Shown: one piece after another, positions 44,936 through 54,050 of the stretch
Position numbering within the stretch: the stretch's first letter is position 1
Layout: each line of letters starts with the position of its first letter
Origin: Caldilineaceae bacterium
Lineage (GTDB): Bacteria; Chloroflexota; Anaerolineae; Caldilineales; Caldilineaceae
Assembly: GCA_020634755.1 (NCBI GenBank)
Contig: JACKBC010000033.1
Span: 14,107-78,106, forward strand
DNA length: 64,000 bases
Direction of reading: 5' to 3'
Notes under the pieces: model-generated
What the model saw: only the letters and a program-made list of their open reading frames with translations
Databases searched by the model: none
What the model was told of the DNA's origin: nothing
Position numbers and translations under genes: made by a program

Positions 44936-45103
44936 TCAGTACAACGCAACGGTGTTGGGCATATAGGCATCGCTCTCGTTACGGAATTGAACCTATCTCT
45001 GCGCGTTGCGATCTACTGATGGATCTCTTTTGTTCTAAAACAAAACGGGCGTTAGTTTTGATTCGCGAATCCAGCCCAACCTCTTATGATTACAATCTAC
45101 TGA
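44936..45103. repeat. Family-1 palindromic element, copy 3, and a degenerate neighbour
   Basis: 44936-45019: left TCAGTACAACGCAACGG, right GCGTTGCGATCTACTGA, 84 bp. Directly after it, 45030-45103 ends in ACAATCTACTGA and includes GCGAATCCAGCC, a decayed fourth copy in tandem. Confidence 0.75.
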
Positions 45104-45165
45104 TATTCGATGAATCGGCCCCAATTGTCAATTATTCTCTATAACAAACAGACGGAGGAACTTCA

Positions 45166-45930
45166 GTGACCATTCTATTAGAAGAAATGACCCGCGACCA
45201 GATTGCCGAGCTGGCGCCGACTGCCCTTGCCGTACTCCCCACGGCCTCTATCGAGCAGCACGGTCCGCACATGCCGGTAGTGACCGATACGCTGCTGTGC
45301 GGTACGGTGGCGCGGCGGGCGGCGGAAAAGGCGGCCAGCCAGACATCGGTGGTAGTAACGCCCGTGCTCTGGTGCGGCAACTCGCACCATCATCGCCCAT
45401 TTGCCGGCGTGCTTTCCTTGGCCAGCCCAAACTATATGGCCGCGGTGACCGATGTGCTGGAAGGCTTGATGCTGAGCGGTTTCCGCAAGCTGCTGGTGCT
45501 CAATGGACACGGGGGAAACACCGATTCTAACGCAGTGGTCGGGCTCGATTTTGCCAACCGTTTGGGCCATCCGGTCTCAATTGCCACGGCGGCTTATTGG
45601 GACGTCGCGCGGCCCGCCCTGGTGGAAACGGGCATCATGCCCGGCAACATGATTCCAGGCCACGCCGGTCGCTTTGAGACTTCCATGGTAATGGGGCTGC
45701 GGCCGGATCTGGTAAACCCGGCGGGGTTGGAAAAAACGCGCACGGCCCGCAGTGGCGGCGGCATTTTTGCGCCGCTGGTGGGGGCCACGGTGCAGACCCA
45801 CGGCGCCTGGGCGGCGGGGCCGGGTTTCACCGATGAACCTTTTGCGGCTTCGGCTGAAGAGGGCAAACAGCTGATGGAGATCGTTGTGGAGCAGGTGGCA
45901 AATTTAATGGTGACCTTTGGCCAAAGCTGA
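45166..45930 (+). CDS. Creatininase family amidohydrolase
   Basis: A 254-aa metal-dependent hydrolase. GGAGG at 45153-45157 with GTG at 45166 defines the start. Metal ligands: ASIEQHGPHMPVVTD (Glu29, His31 and Asp40), GNSHHHRPF, and LNGHGGNTDSN near 112; a Glu in HAGRFETSMV completes the site. Family members act on creatinine, formamidopyrimidines and other cyclic amides. It stands next to LacI and sugar-transport genes, which suggests a catabolic role, but no direct link to creatinine is visible. Confidence 0.92.
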   Translation: MTILLEEMTRDQIAELAPTALAVLPTASIEQHGPHMPVVTDTLLCGTVARRAAEKAASQTSVVVTPVLWCGNSHHHRPFAGVLSLASPNYMAAVTDVLEGLMLSGFRKLLVLNGHGGNTDSNAVVGLDFANRLGHPVSIATAAYWDVARPALVETGIMPGNMIPGHAGRFETSMVMGLRPDLVNPAGLEKTRTARSGGGIFAPLVGATVQTHGAWAAGPGFTDEPFAASAEEGKQLMEIVVEQVANLMVTFGQS

Positions 45931-45936
45931 GCAAAT

Positions 45937-46031
45937 TATACCAGCTGTGGTTGTGAGGACCATGAATAGTTCACCCTATTGCCCTGAAAACGCTGAATTA
46001 TTCATGGTCCTTGCAGAGCCAAATGGTATTA
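45937..46031. repeat. Family-4 palindromic element, copy 3
   Basis: TATACCAGCTGTGGTTGTGAGGA pairs with TCCTTGCAGAGCCAAATGGTATTA; the next inner arms are CCATGAATA and TATTCATGG, perfect inverses. 95 bp between the convergent creatininase and LacI genes, where it may end both transcripts. Confidence 0.72.
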
Positions 46032-46045
46032 TTGGGGCCTACTGC

Positions 46046-47053
46046 TTATCCAATGGGTTGACACGATTGGCGGATGATTAACTCGGCGGGCAGGACAATT
46101 TCCTGTGGGTTTGCTTGCGCGGAATTCGCAATGCGATCCATAAGCAGATCCGCGCCTTGCTGGCCAATCTGATACGCGGGTTGTACGGCCACGGTGAGGA
46201 AAGGCTCTGTATTCCACGACAGGGGCAGATCGTCAAAGCCAACCAGGGATATATCCTGGGGCACGCGCAGCCCCACGTTGCGCAGGTGTTGAAGCGCGCC
46301 GATAGCAATAAAGTTATTTGTGGCAAAAATGGCGGTGGGGTGGGGCTGGCGGGCCAGCATCTGCTGCATCATGCTGTAGCCGCCCTCCACCGTATATTCA
46401 CCAAACTGAACGAACTCTGCGCCATTTTCGATATTCGCTTCTTGCATGGCATCTATGCAGCCCTGCACTCTTTCTACAGATGTGGATACAGCCTGGGGGC
46501 CGCTCAAGATGCCAATGCAACGATGCCCCAGCTGTAGCAAATATTGGGTGAGCGCGTAGGAACCGCCATAGGAGTCACCGCAGACCAGATCCACTTGTGC
46601 GTCCGCAATGCGTCGATCCAATACCACAACGGGCGCATCTGCCTGTTTTTGAATTTTACGGATCGGCTCTGGCGTGCTGCGCGCGGGGGCCAACAAAAAG
46701 CCATCCATACGTTTGCGGATCAACACATCCACATATTGCTCCTGCTTGGCTTCGTTCTCGTCTGTATTGCAGAGGATCACGCTGAAACCGCGCGCCCGTG
46801 CGGCGTCTTCGACCCCGCGTGCTACCGTAGTCCAAAATGGATTGGTAATGTCTGTTAGCACAAGCGCCAGCGTATTGGTACGGTTCGAGCGCAACCCGCG
46901 GGCCAGCAAATTTGGCACATAGTCCAGTTCCGCGGCGGCGGCTTCCACGCGCTGGCGAGTGGATTCGCTTACATAGCCCGAGCGATTAAGCACGCGCGAA
47001 ACAGTAATGGGCGCCACACCGGCGCGCGTTGCAACATCTTGAATGGTGGTCAT
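46046..47053 (-). CDS. LacI family transcriptional regulator
   Basis: A 335-aa repressor: N-terminal helix-turn-helix TTIQDVATRAGVAPITVSRVLN and hinge YVPNLLARGLRSNRT, then a periplasmic-binding-like core (LVLTDITNPFWTTVARGVEDAA, VVLDRRI, DLVCGDSYGG, ATNNFIAIGAL, SLVGFDDLPLS). It is divergent from the sugar-transporter operon, where a palindromic operator follows the promoter, so it probably represses transport until the sugar binds. Start at 47053; no strong ribosome-binding site. Confidence 0.94.
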   Translation of the reverse strand: MTTIQDVATRAGVAPITVSRVLNRSGYVSESTRQRVEAAAAELDYVPNLLARGLRSNRTNTLALVLTDITNPFWTTVARGVEDAARARGFSVILCNTDENEAKQEQYVDVLIRKRMDGFLLAPARSTPEPIRKIQKQADAPVVVLDRRIADAQVDLVCGDSYGGSYALTQYLLQLGHRCIGILSGPQAVSTSVERVQGCIDAMQEANIENGAEFVQFGEYTVEGGYSMMQQMLARQPHPTAIFATNNFIAIGALQHLRNVGLRVPQDISLVGFDDLPLSWNTEPFLTVAVQPAYQIGQQGADLLMDRIANSAQANPQEIVLPAELIIRQSCQPIG

Positions 47054-47217
47054 GAAATACGTATTTAGTGGAAAAAAATGACTCTTCGGGGTCTCAGGAG
47101 AACATGGGCCGTCCCCGCTGATATCCGGTTACACCAAAATTTAAGCGCTGTTGGTAAATTAAGTGCTGTTGGTAAATTTGTAAGTGATACCCCATTTGGG
47201 GATTTTGGGCAACCAAC

Positions 47218-47246
47218 TTGACAAATCAGGCAACAAATAGTATTGT
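47218..47246 (+). promoter_or_regulatory. Promoter of the sugar ABC importer operon
   Basis: TTGACA (47218-47223), a 17-bp spacer, and TATTGT (47241-47246); expected start near 47253. The -35 is perfect and the -10 matches at four of six positions. The rest of the 310-bp divergent gap 47054-47363 holds the leader and LacI upstream region. Confidence 0.7.
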
Positions 47247-47263
47247 GGGTTGCACAAAAGACA

Positions 47264-47277
47264 TGGTAACGATACCA
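47264..47277 (+). promoter_or_regulatory. Probable LacI-type operator
   Basis: TGGTAACGATACCA is a 14-bp palindrome with one mismatched pair and the central CG typical of LacI/GalR operators. It starts about 11 bp after the predicted transcription start, a position at which repressor binding would block transcription. Confidence 0.65.
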
Positions 47278-47363
47278 CTACCAGCTCTTTTATGCAATCT
47301 CCCCGCAGGAACAAATAATCCATTTGCAAAATATAACTACTTTATTCTATCAGGAGGAATAAA

Positions 47364-48719
47364 ATGCGAAACAGTCCTTTATCACGGCGGCAGTTCCTGC
47401 GCTTTTCGGCAGGTGTGGCCGGGTTGGCGGCCCTGAGCGCATGTGCGCCGGCTGCGGCTCCTTCGGCGGGTGGTGATGCCAATGGCGGCGCAGCTGCGTC
47501 TGGAGAAGCCGTCAACGTCAGCTTAGGCTTGACCTGGGAGGCCGCCTTCCAATCTCACCAAAAGGAATTTGACGATAAATTTATGGAGGCGCATCCGGAC
47601 ATTACGCTGGAGCCGGTTTATAACACCTGGTCGGATCACAACAACGTGGTGCCGACCTGGGCCGCCGCCGATACACTGCCCGATATTATTTATGTCCACG
47701 GCAGCCGCGCCTTCCCGTGGGCGTTTGAGGGCATCACAATTCCACTGCAGAGCTACATTGATACAGATACCGAATTCAATGTGGAAGATGTGTGGGCCGA
47801 AGCGCTCAATCTGTATAACTTCAAGGGTGAGCAGCACGGTATTCCTTACGACCACGGTCCAAACTTGCTAGGTTATAACAAAGATATGTTCGATGCCGCC
47901 GGCATTGCCTACCCGGATGAAACATGGACCATGGATACGTTGCGCGAGACCGCGCTGCAATTGACCGATGCCGCCGGTGAAGTGCCCAAGTGGGGCTGGA
48001 GCGCTGAAATGCCCGGCCTATCCAACCAAGATGGCGTGAGCAGCCTGGGGCCGTGGGGCGCCGAACTGCTCAACACCGATGAAAATACGCTGCTGCTGGA
48101 TACCGACGCCGCTCTCGAATCCACCCAATATTGGACGGACCTAATTCTAGTTGATAAATCTGCCCCCACGCCCGCCGAATCGCAGGCATTTGAGCAGGGA
48201 CCGTGGATAGCTGGTCAGGTTGGCATGGCGGTTGTTCCTTCTTGGGAAACGCCCAGCTTGGCCTCCTTCTCCACATTTGCTTGGGATGTAGCGCCGTGGC
48301 CGGAAGGTCCAGTTGCGCGGGCAACCGGCTCCTTTGGCAGCGGCTTTAGCATGACCAAGAACACGCAGCACCCAGACCAAGATTGGGCCTATCTGCGCGA
48401 ATATCTCTCCAAGGAGGGCATGGAATTTATGTGGGGCTCATCGGGCCGCGGCAGCCCAGCCCGCAAGTCCGCTTATGATTCGTGGATGAATTCGGACACG
48501 GTGCCGGAACATGTGCACTATTATCTGGATGCACTGGATACCTACGCCATTACCGGACGCCCGTATCAGACGTTGGCGGCTGCCGAGCTCAACGACATCA
48601 TCACCCGCAGCGTCACGCTGCTGAAGAGTGGTGAAATCGATGTTGCATCGGCCTTGGCAGCCATTATGGAAGAGGGCGCGCCGGTCCTCACCGCCGCCTA
48701 TGAGCGCTTAAATAGCTAA
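47364..48719 (+). CDS. Sugar ABC transporter substrate-binding lipoprotein
   Basis: A 451-aa family-1 binding protein. CAGGAGGAAT at 47350-47359 precedes the ATG. Twin-arginine signal SRRQFLRFSAGVAGLAALSAC with the lipidated Cys near residue 27 and a Gly/Ala linker. Mature blocks include WEAAFQSHQKEFDDKFMEAHPDI, TLPDIIYVHGS, GYNKDMFDAAGIAYPDETWT and SMTKNTQHPDQDWAYLREYLS. First gene of the importer operon; a strong hairpin lies directly after its stop, as often seen where binding protein is made in excess over permeases. Confidence 0.95.
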   Translation: MRNSPLSRRQFLRFSAGVAGLAALSACAPAAAPSAGGDANGGAAASGEAVNVSLGLTWEAAFQSHQKEFDDKFMEAHPDITLEPVYNTWSDHNNVVPTWAAADTLPDIIYVHGSRAFPWAFEGITIPLQSYIDTDTEFNVEDVWAEALNLYNFKGEQHGIPYDHGPNLLGYNKDMFDAAGIAYPDETWTMDTLRETALQLTDAAGEVPKWGWSAEMPGLSNQDGVSSLGPWGAELLNTDENTLLLDTDAALESTQYWTDLILVDKSAPTPAESQAFEQGPWIAGQVGMAVVPSWETPSLASFSTFAWDVAPWPEGPVARATGSFGSGFSMTKNTQHPDQDWAYLREYLSKEGMEFMWGSSGRGSPARKSAYDSWMNSDTVPEHVHYYLDALDTYAITGRPYQTLAAAELNDIITRSVTLLKSGEIDVASALAAIMEEGAPVLTAAYERLNS

Positions 48720-48725
48720 TTAGAT

Positions 48726-48771
48726 GCGAACACCACAGGGGCGCCGAATTCGGCGCTCCTGTGGTGTTCGC
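48726..48771 (+). promoter_or_regulatory. Intercistronic hairpin after the binding-protein gene
   Basis: A 46-nt palindrome with two 23-nt arms (starting GCGAACACCACAGG and ending CCTGTGGTGTTCGC) and only one G-U pair as RNA. It probably stabilises the upstream message or reduces read-through to the permeases, setting the binding protein to permease ratio. Confidence 0.85.
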
Positions 48772-48798
48772 CAGTTTTTGCTCCCACAAGAAAGCCCT

Positions 48799-49731
48799 AT
48801 GGTATTGACAATCTCTGCTCTCATCCGTCGGCGTCCGCTCACACTCCATCAGCGCGAGCAAGTCGATTTTTATATTGCGATTCTGCCCTGGCTGTTGGGG
48901 TTGATTCTTTTTACAGGAGGGCCGGTACTGGCCTCGCTCATTTTTAGCGTGACCAATTGGACCGGTATGAACCTGGCCGAAGTAAAGTGGGTTGGGCTGG
49001 AAAATTTCCGCACGCTGCTCTTTGATGACGGCCTCTTCTGGATCGCCACAGTTAACACCTTTTATTACTCCTTTGGCGCGGTCACGTTGGGCACCATGGG
49101 CGCGCTCTTTGTAGCGATTCTGCTCAATCAGAATCTGCCCGGCACAACGTTGCTGCGCGTCATCTACTATTTACCCTCCATCACCAGCGGCGTGGCCATC
49201 TCCATTCTGTGGATTTGGCTCTTTAATCCCCAAGTGGGCCTCGTCAATTATCTGCTTTCCGTAGTTGGAATCAAGGGGCCGCTCTGGCTGGGCAGCCAGG
49301 ATTGGGTCAAACCGGCGCTGATTCTCAAGAGCACCTGGGGCATTGGCGCTAACATGATCATTATTTTGGCCGGCTTGCAGGGCGTGCCAGTGAGTTTGTA
49401 TGAAGCGGCTAAAATTGACGGCGCCAATTGGTGGCACGAGTTTCGCCACGTGACGCTGCCCATGCTGTCGCCGGTGCTTTTCTTTGTGGTTGTTATCTCC
49501 GTCATCAATTCGCTGCAAATTTTGACCGACGTGTTGGTGATGACGCAAGGTGGGCCGGGTACCGCCTCGTTCGTATATGTCTATTATATTTATCAGGCGG
49601 CGTTTCAATATTTGAAAATGGGCTATGCATCGGCGCTGGCCTGGATTCTGTTCGCGATTATTTTGGCCTTGACCTTGTTGCAGCTCTGGGGCAGCAAGCG
49701 CTGGGTCTATTATGAAGGCGGCGAGCATTAA
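48799..49731 (+). CDS. Sugar ABC transporter permease, MalF type
   Basis: A 310-aa permease with six helices. Start at 48799 (MVLTIS) is chosen because the preceding 46-nt hairpin fills the space up to 48771; an upstream frame would read through the hairpin. The EAA motif EAAKIDGANWWHEFRHVTLPMLSP near residue 215 contacts the ATPase. No ATPase gene is present in the operon, so a shared MsmK-type ATPase elsewhere is likely. Confidence 0.93.
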   Translation: MVLTISALIRRRPLTLHQREQVDFYIAILPWLLGLILFTGGPVLASLIFSVTNWTGMNLAEVKWVGLENFRTLLFDDGLFWIATVNTFYYSFGAVTLGTMGALFVAILLNQNLPGTTLLRVIYYLPSITSGVAISILWIWLFNPQVGLVNYLLSVVGIKGPLWLGSQDWVKPALILKSTWGIGANMIIILAGLQGVPVSLYEAAKIDGANWWHEFRHVTLPMLSPVLFFVVVISVINSLQILTDVLVMTQGGPGTASFVYVYYIYQAAFQYLKMGYASALAWILFAIILALTLLQLWGSKRWVYYEGGEH

Positions 49732-49746
49732 TCAGCGGAGCAAAAA

Positions 49747-50655
49747 ATGAGTGAGACGCTTATTTCCAAACCTCAAATGACGGGCGGCGCGGTAAAGAGC
49801 ACTCCCTGGTATCAAAGCCGTCGCGCGCGCAACATTATCCATGCACTGATTGTTTACGCGCTGATCTTGCCCGGCGCCTGCGTTTTTATTCTGCCGCTGC
49901 TCTGGATGATTTCGACGGCGCTTAAACCCTCCAATGAAATCTTTGTCTATCCGCCCCAGTGGCTGCCCAGTTCGCCGCAATGGAACAACTTTTCTGAAGG
50001 CTGGACTGCCTATTTGAACTTCAACCGCATGTTTATGAATACGCTGATCATTACGGTGAACAACGTGATCGGCAACCTCTTTTCGTGCTGTCTGGCGGCA
50101 TATGGCTTTGCCCGACTGCGCGCGCCCGGCAAAAATTTCTTCTTTGCGCTGGTGTTGGCCACCATGCTGCTGCCGGTAGAAGTGACGATTATTCCCCAAT
50201 ATGTGCTCTTTACCAAGCTGGGCTGGAACAATACGTGGCGCCCGCTTATGGTGCCGCCCTGGTTTGGCTGGCCCTTCTTTATCTTTTTGCTGCGCCAATT
50301 CTTTATGAGCATTCCCATGGATCTGGATGAAGCAGCGCGGCTGGATGGCGCTTCGTCCTGGCGCATTTTGTGGAGCATTCTGCTGCCGTTGGTGCGCCCG
50401 GCCCTGGCCACGGTGGTCATCTTTGCCTTTATCGGCAACTGGAACAACTTTCTGGGGCCGCTGATCTATATTCGCTCGGTGGATAAACAGGTGCTGGCAG
50501 TGGGGCTCAACATGTTCCGCGGCCAATATGGCCAGGTCGACTTTCACTATATGATGGCCGTGGCGTTGATTGTGCTACTGCCGGTGCTGCTCATTTTCTT
50601 CTTTGGCCAGCGTCTCTTTGTGCAGGGCATTGCGCTGACCGGCATCAAGGGGTAG
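49747..50655 (+). CDS. Sugar ABC transporter permease, MalG type
   Basis: A 302-aa permease. GGAG precedes the ATG at 49747 by nine bases. Six helices with the EAA motif DEAARLDGASSWRILWSILLPLVRP near residue 195. Last gene of the importer operon; an intrinsic terminator follows at 50699. Confidence 0.94.
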   Translation: MSETLISKPQMTGGAVKSTPWYQSRRARNIIHALIVYALILPGACVFILPLLWMISTALKPSNEIFVYPPQWLPSSPQWNNFSEGWTAYLNFNRMFMNTLIITVNNVIGNLFSCCLAAYGFARLRAPGKNFFFALVLATMLLPVEVTIIPQYVLFTKLGWNNTWRPLMVPPWFGWPFFIFLLRQFFMSIPMDLDEAARLDGASSWRILWSILLPLVRPALATVVIFAFIGNWNNFLGPLIYIRSVDKQVLAVGLNMFRGQYGQVDFHYMMAVALIVLLPVLLIFFFGQRLFVQGIALTGIKG

Positions 50656-50698
50656 CAGGTGCTTCGGCGTCGTCTGCTTTTTGAACAGTAACAGGATG

Positions 50699-50745
50699 AG
50701 GGGGTGAAAGGTGACGTGTAATGTGCACCTTATCACCCCTTTTTA
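50699..50745 (+). terminator. Intrinsic terminator of the importer operon
   Basis: AGGGGGTGAAAGGTG pairs with CACCTTATCACCCCT and five T follow. 44 bp after the MalG-type stop. The rest of 50746-50883 contains a short GTGCGACGCAC hairpin related to family 6. Confidence 0.85.
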
Positions 50746-50883
50746 GATTTCATACATTTCCCATCCACATATCCATCTAGGAGCTACGCCCTCAAGATAT
50801 TTGTTTGGCGGTGCGACGCACGTTGGATGTGCGTCATCCTTGCTAAAAATGCGTAAGCCCCACCAATTCCAAAGGAACTCACC

Positions 50884-53364
50884 GTGACCCATTATCGCTA
50901 TCTGGTCATCTGCATATGCACAGGGCTAATGATTGCATGTGGCTTGAGAGTTGTCGCCCAGCCGGCCTGGGCTCATCCACGAATGCAAGAGACACCGCTG
51001 GCCAATTTTGTCGATGTGAGCCAATCCGCCGGCATCACCGCCGTGCATCAAGCTAGTTGGGATGAATTTAGCGAGGAGCGCCCATTTACCGACGGCTATC
51101 TGGCTGTGGGGCAGGCGTGGAGTGATTATGACAACGACGGCTGGGTGGACCTGTATGTGACCGGTAACGAAGCGCCCAATATACTCTATCGCAACCAGCA
51201 CAATGGCGCCTTTGCCATCTCTCCCCTTGCGGAGAGCGTCAGCCTGCCGGATGCGTTGAGCGGCGGCGCGGTTTGGGCCGATTATGACAACGATGGCTGG
51301 CGCGATCTCTATGTGCTGGCGCATGGGGCCAATGTACTTTTTCACAACGAGCAGGGCCAGGGCTTTACGGATGTGACTGCGCAGGCAGGCGTGGGCGATC
51401 TGGGCAAAGGCACCACCGCGGCCTGGGGCGATTATGATGGCGACAGCTTTCTCGATCTATATGTGGCCAACTGGTCCTGCTTCCCCAAGTGCGACCCCGT
51501 GGACCCGGCGCAAGCGCAGGATCGGCTCTATCACAACAATGGCGACGGCACCTTTGCCGATGCCTCCAGCTTGCTCACCTATGACAAGCTGCTGGGTTCG
51601 GCCTTTTCCGCTAGCTTTGTAGATTATGACAATGACGGCGATGTCGATCTCTATGTGGTGAATGACAAGGTGCAAAACCCCATTGGCAACGTGCTCTGGC
51701 GCAATGACGGTGCGGATAAAGAGGGTGCGTGTGGCGGCTGGTGCTGGACTGATGTATCGGCGGAGATGGGGGCAGACGCCATTGTCCACGGCATGGGGCT
51801 GGCGCTGGGCGATTATGACAACGATCAGGATATCGACTTCTATTTCACCAACATGGTGGAGCCCAACGTGCTGCTGCGCAACCAGGGCGCGGATGGCTTT
51901 GTCAACGAGACAGCGGACGCCGGTTTTGTGGCCGAGCCGACCAACACGGTGGGTTGGGGTACGGCCTTTTTTGATTATGACAACGATGGTTGGCTCGACC
52001 TCTATTATGCCGCCACCGAGTTTATCAAATTCAACGACTTACAGGGTCCGCTGGGCATGATGTTCCCCTTTGCCAGCCGCATCTTTCACAACAATGGCAG
52101 CGCACATTTTCAAGACGCCACCCCCGCCGATTGGGTGGACAATCCGCGCCCCGGCATGGGCTTTGCCTATGCGGATTACGACCGCGACGGCCGCGTCGAT
52201 TTTGTGTCTGGCCAGTGGAATCAAGGCTATCATCTCTACCGCAACCAGACCGATGAAGCTGGTGCGGTTGGCAACAACTGGCTCACCATTCGGCTGATCG
52301 GCGGCGGACCGGTGAGCCGCGACGCCGTGGGCGCACGCGTTTTCGTCACGCGCACCGATGGTCGCAAGCTCATGCAAGAGGTACAGATTGGGTCGGCGCT
52401 GGGCGCAGGCAACGATACAGCGCTCCATTTTGGCATGGGCAAGGAACTGGTTCGCCAGGTAGTGGTGGTGTGGCCCAACGGGCTCAAGCGCGATTATAAC
52501 ACGCTGGCCGTCAACCGCCTCTGGCACATTGCCTACCCCACCATTGAGGATGACCCCATTGTGGATCAGTTGCGGCTTTCGATCCCGCAGCCCTTCCGCA
52601 ACGTGAGCCAGCAGGCCGGCATCACCGCCACCCACCGCGGCGACTGGCGCATGTTCGACCCCACCTTCACCACCGGCTATCTGGGCGTGGGCCAAGCCTG
52701 GGGCGATTATAACAACGACGGCTGGCCCGATCTCTTTGTGACCGGCAACGAAGATCCCAATGTGCTTTATCACAACAACGGCGACGGCACGTTTAGCGCG
52801 TCGCCTTTCTCAGAAAGCCTGACGCTGGACAATGTGTTGAGCGGCGGCGCGGTTTGGGGAGATTATGACAATGATGGCTGGAAGGATTTGTACGTGCTCA
52901 ATCACGGTCCCAACGCGCTCTTTCATAATGAACGCGGGCAAGGTTTCACCAATGTGGCAGTGGCGGCTGGCGTTGATGATGCGGGCAAAGGATCGACGGC
53001 CACTTGGGGCGACTATGACAACGACAGCTTCTTGGATCTGTATGTGACCAATTGGGCTTGCTATCCCGAATGCGGCGAGCCGGTCGATTTTACGCAGTCG
53101 CAAGATCGGCTTTATCACAACAACGGCGACGGCACGTTTGAAGATGTCTCGGATCTACTGGTCCATGAAAAGCTGCTGGGCGCCGGTTTCACGGCCTCAT
53201 TTGTGGATTATGACAACGACCGCGATGTGGACATTTACGTGGTCAACGATGCGCTGATGAACCCTGTTGGCAACGTGCTCTGGCGCAACGATGGACCGGA
53301 CAAAGAGGGTTCCTGTGGCGGCTGGTGCTGGACCGATGCCTCCGAAAGTACAGGCGCCGGTTAG
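50884..53364 (+). CDS. Secreted FG-GAP/VCBS repeat protein, internally duplicated, 3' end broken
   Basis: An 826-aa exported protein as it stands. GTG at 50884 follows AAAGGAACTCACC; signal peptide ends near AWA. Calcium-loop repeats of DYDNDGWVDLY type recur about every 45-60 residues. Residues about 455-545 match the ASPIC/UnbV region (NNWLTIRLIGGGPVSRDAVGARVFV). After residue 560 the whole sequence begins again (FRNVSQQAGITATHRGDW against FVDVSQSAGITAVHQASW), so the gene is a tandem duplication. The second copy stops at 53364 in mid-domain; its remaining part continues downstream in broken frames. Function unknown, probably surface adhesion or binding. Confidence 0.82.
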   Translation: MTHYRYLVICICTGLMIACGLRVVAQPAWAHPRMQETPLANFVDVSQSAGITAVHQASWDEFSEERPFTDGYLAVGQAWSDYDNDGWVDLYVTGNEAPNILYRNQHNGAFAISPLAESVSLPDALSGGAVWADYDNDGWRDLYVLAHGANVLFHNEQGQGFTDVTAQAGVGDLGKGTTAAWGDYDGDSFLDLYVANWSCFPKCDPVDPAQAQDRLYHNNGDGTFADASSLLTYDKLLGSAFSASFVDYDNDGDVDLYVVNDKVQNPIGNVLWRNDGADKEGACGGWCWTDVSAEMGADAIVHGMGLALGDYDNDQDIDFYFTNMVEPNVLLRNQGADGFVNETADAGFVAEPTNTVGWGTAFFDYDNDGWLDLYYAATEFIKFNDLQGPLGMMFPFASRIFHNNGSAHFQDATPADWVDNPRPGMGFAYADYDRDGRVDFVSGQWNQGYHLYRNQTDEAGAVGNNWLTIRLIGGGPVSRDAVGARVFVTRTDGRKLMQEVQIGSALGAGNDTALHFGMGKELVRQVVVVWPNGLKRDYNTLAVNRLWHIAYPTIEDDPIVDQLRLSIPQPFRNVSQQAGITATHRGDWRMFDPTFTTGYLGVGQAWGDYNNDGWPDLFVTGNEDPNVLYHNNGDGTFSASPFSESLTLDNVLSGGAVWGDYDNDGWKDLYVLNHGPNALFHNERGQGFTNVAVAAGVDDAGKGSTATWGDYDNDSFLDLYVTNWACYPECGEPVDFTQSQDRLYHNNGDGTFEDVSDLLVHEKLLGAGFTASFVDYDNDRDVDIYVVNDALMNPVGNVLWRNDGPDKEGSCGGWCWTDASESTGAG

Positions 53365-54050
53365 TCATCGAGGCATAGGGTGGCCGTGGGCGATTATGAC
53401 AACGACATGGACCTGGATTTTACTTCTCCAACATGGTCGGCCCCAACGCTCATGCAAAACCAGGGCGGGCCTCTTTGAAATTGCCGGCGGCTCAAATAGA
53501 GCGGCCCCCGCTGTGGCTGGGCGCATCTTTCATGAACTTCTGCGTGACGGCCAGCTGATCACCTCTCACCGAATTTCGCAATCGGTGATACGCCACCCGA
53601 TGGCATGCTCTTTGAGCATCCCAATTCTCTCTTTCTGAATGAGCAGAACGGCGCCTTTCCAGCAGACGCCCACCTGTTGGTATGAGCGGCCACAGCGCAG
53701 CATGCTGGCCTACGCCGACTATGATCGCGACGGCTGGGTCGATTTTGTGACCGGTGACTGGAGTCGCGGTTACACGCTCTATCGCAATCAGGGGCTGAAG
53801 GCGCGCAGCAACCTGGTTGACCGTGCCTGAACGGCAGCGGCCCCGTCAATGTCGCGACGCCGTAGGCGCCCGCGTCTACCTGCGCGATTCAAACGGGCGC
53901 ACCCATACACGAAGGTGATCAGTGGCGCTAGCCGGGCGCCGGCAACGACCTCGGATCTCGCACTTTGGCGTGGGAGGCGCGACTATCGAGTGGCTCATGG
54001 TGCTATGGCCCTGGAAGTACGGCAGCATAAAACGTACCGTTGAACCAAAT
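53365..54050 (+). pseudogene. Frame-broken remainder of the second FG-GAP copy
   Basis: Translations in shifting frames restore the missing second half: VGDYDNDMDLDF, then YADYDRDGWVDFVTGDWSRGYTLYRNQ (53705-53800), then DAVGARVYLRDSNGR (53845-53900) and an AGND-type stretch. These align in order with residues 300-545 of the first copy. At least four indels and a stop are needed to explain it. Either real decay or poor sequence in this stretch; the neighbouring convergent gene shows similar slips. Confidence 0.8.

Noticed and set aside
43476..45103. Possible CRISPR array from repeated 17-bp motifs
   Set aside because: Repeats are paired as inverted ends of 85-bp elements, spacing is irregular, and no cas genes are present.
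47054..47217. Second LacI operator close to the LacI start
   Set aside because: I found no further CG-centred palindrome similar to the one at 47264, so autoregulation cannot be claimed.
53365..54050. Independent small genes in the zone after the FG-GAP gene
   Set aside because: Their translations align in order with the first FG-GAP copy, so they are fragments of one broken gene.
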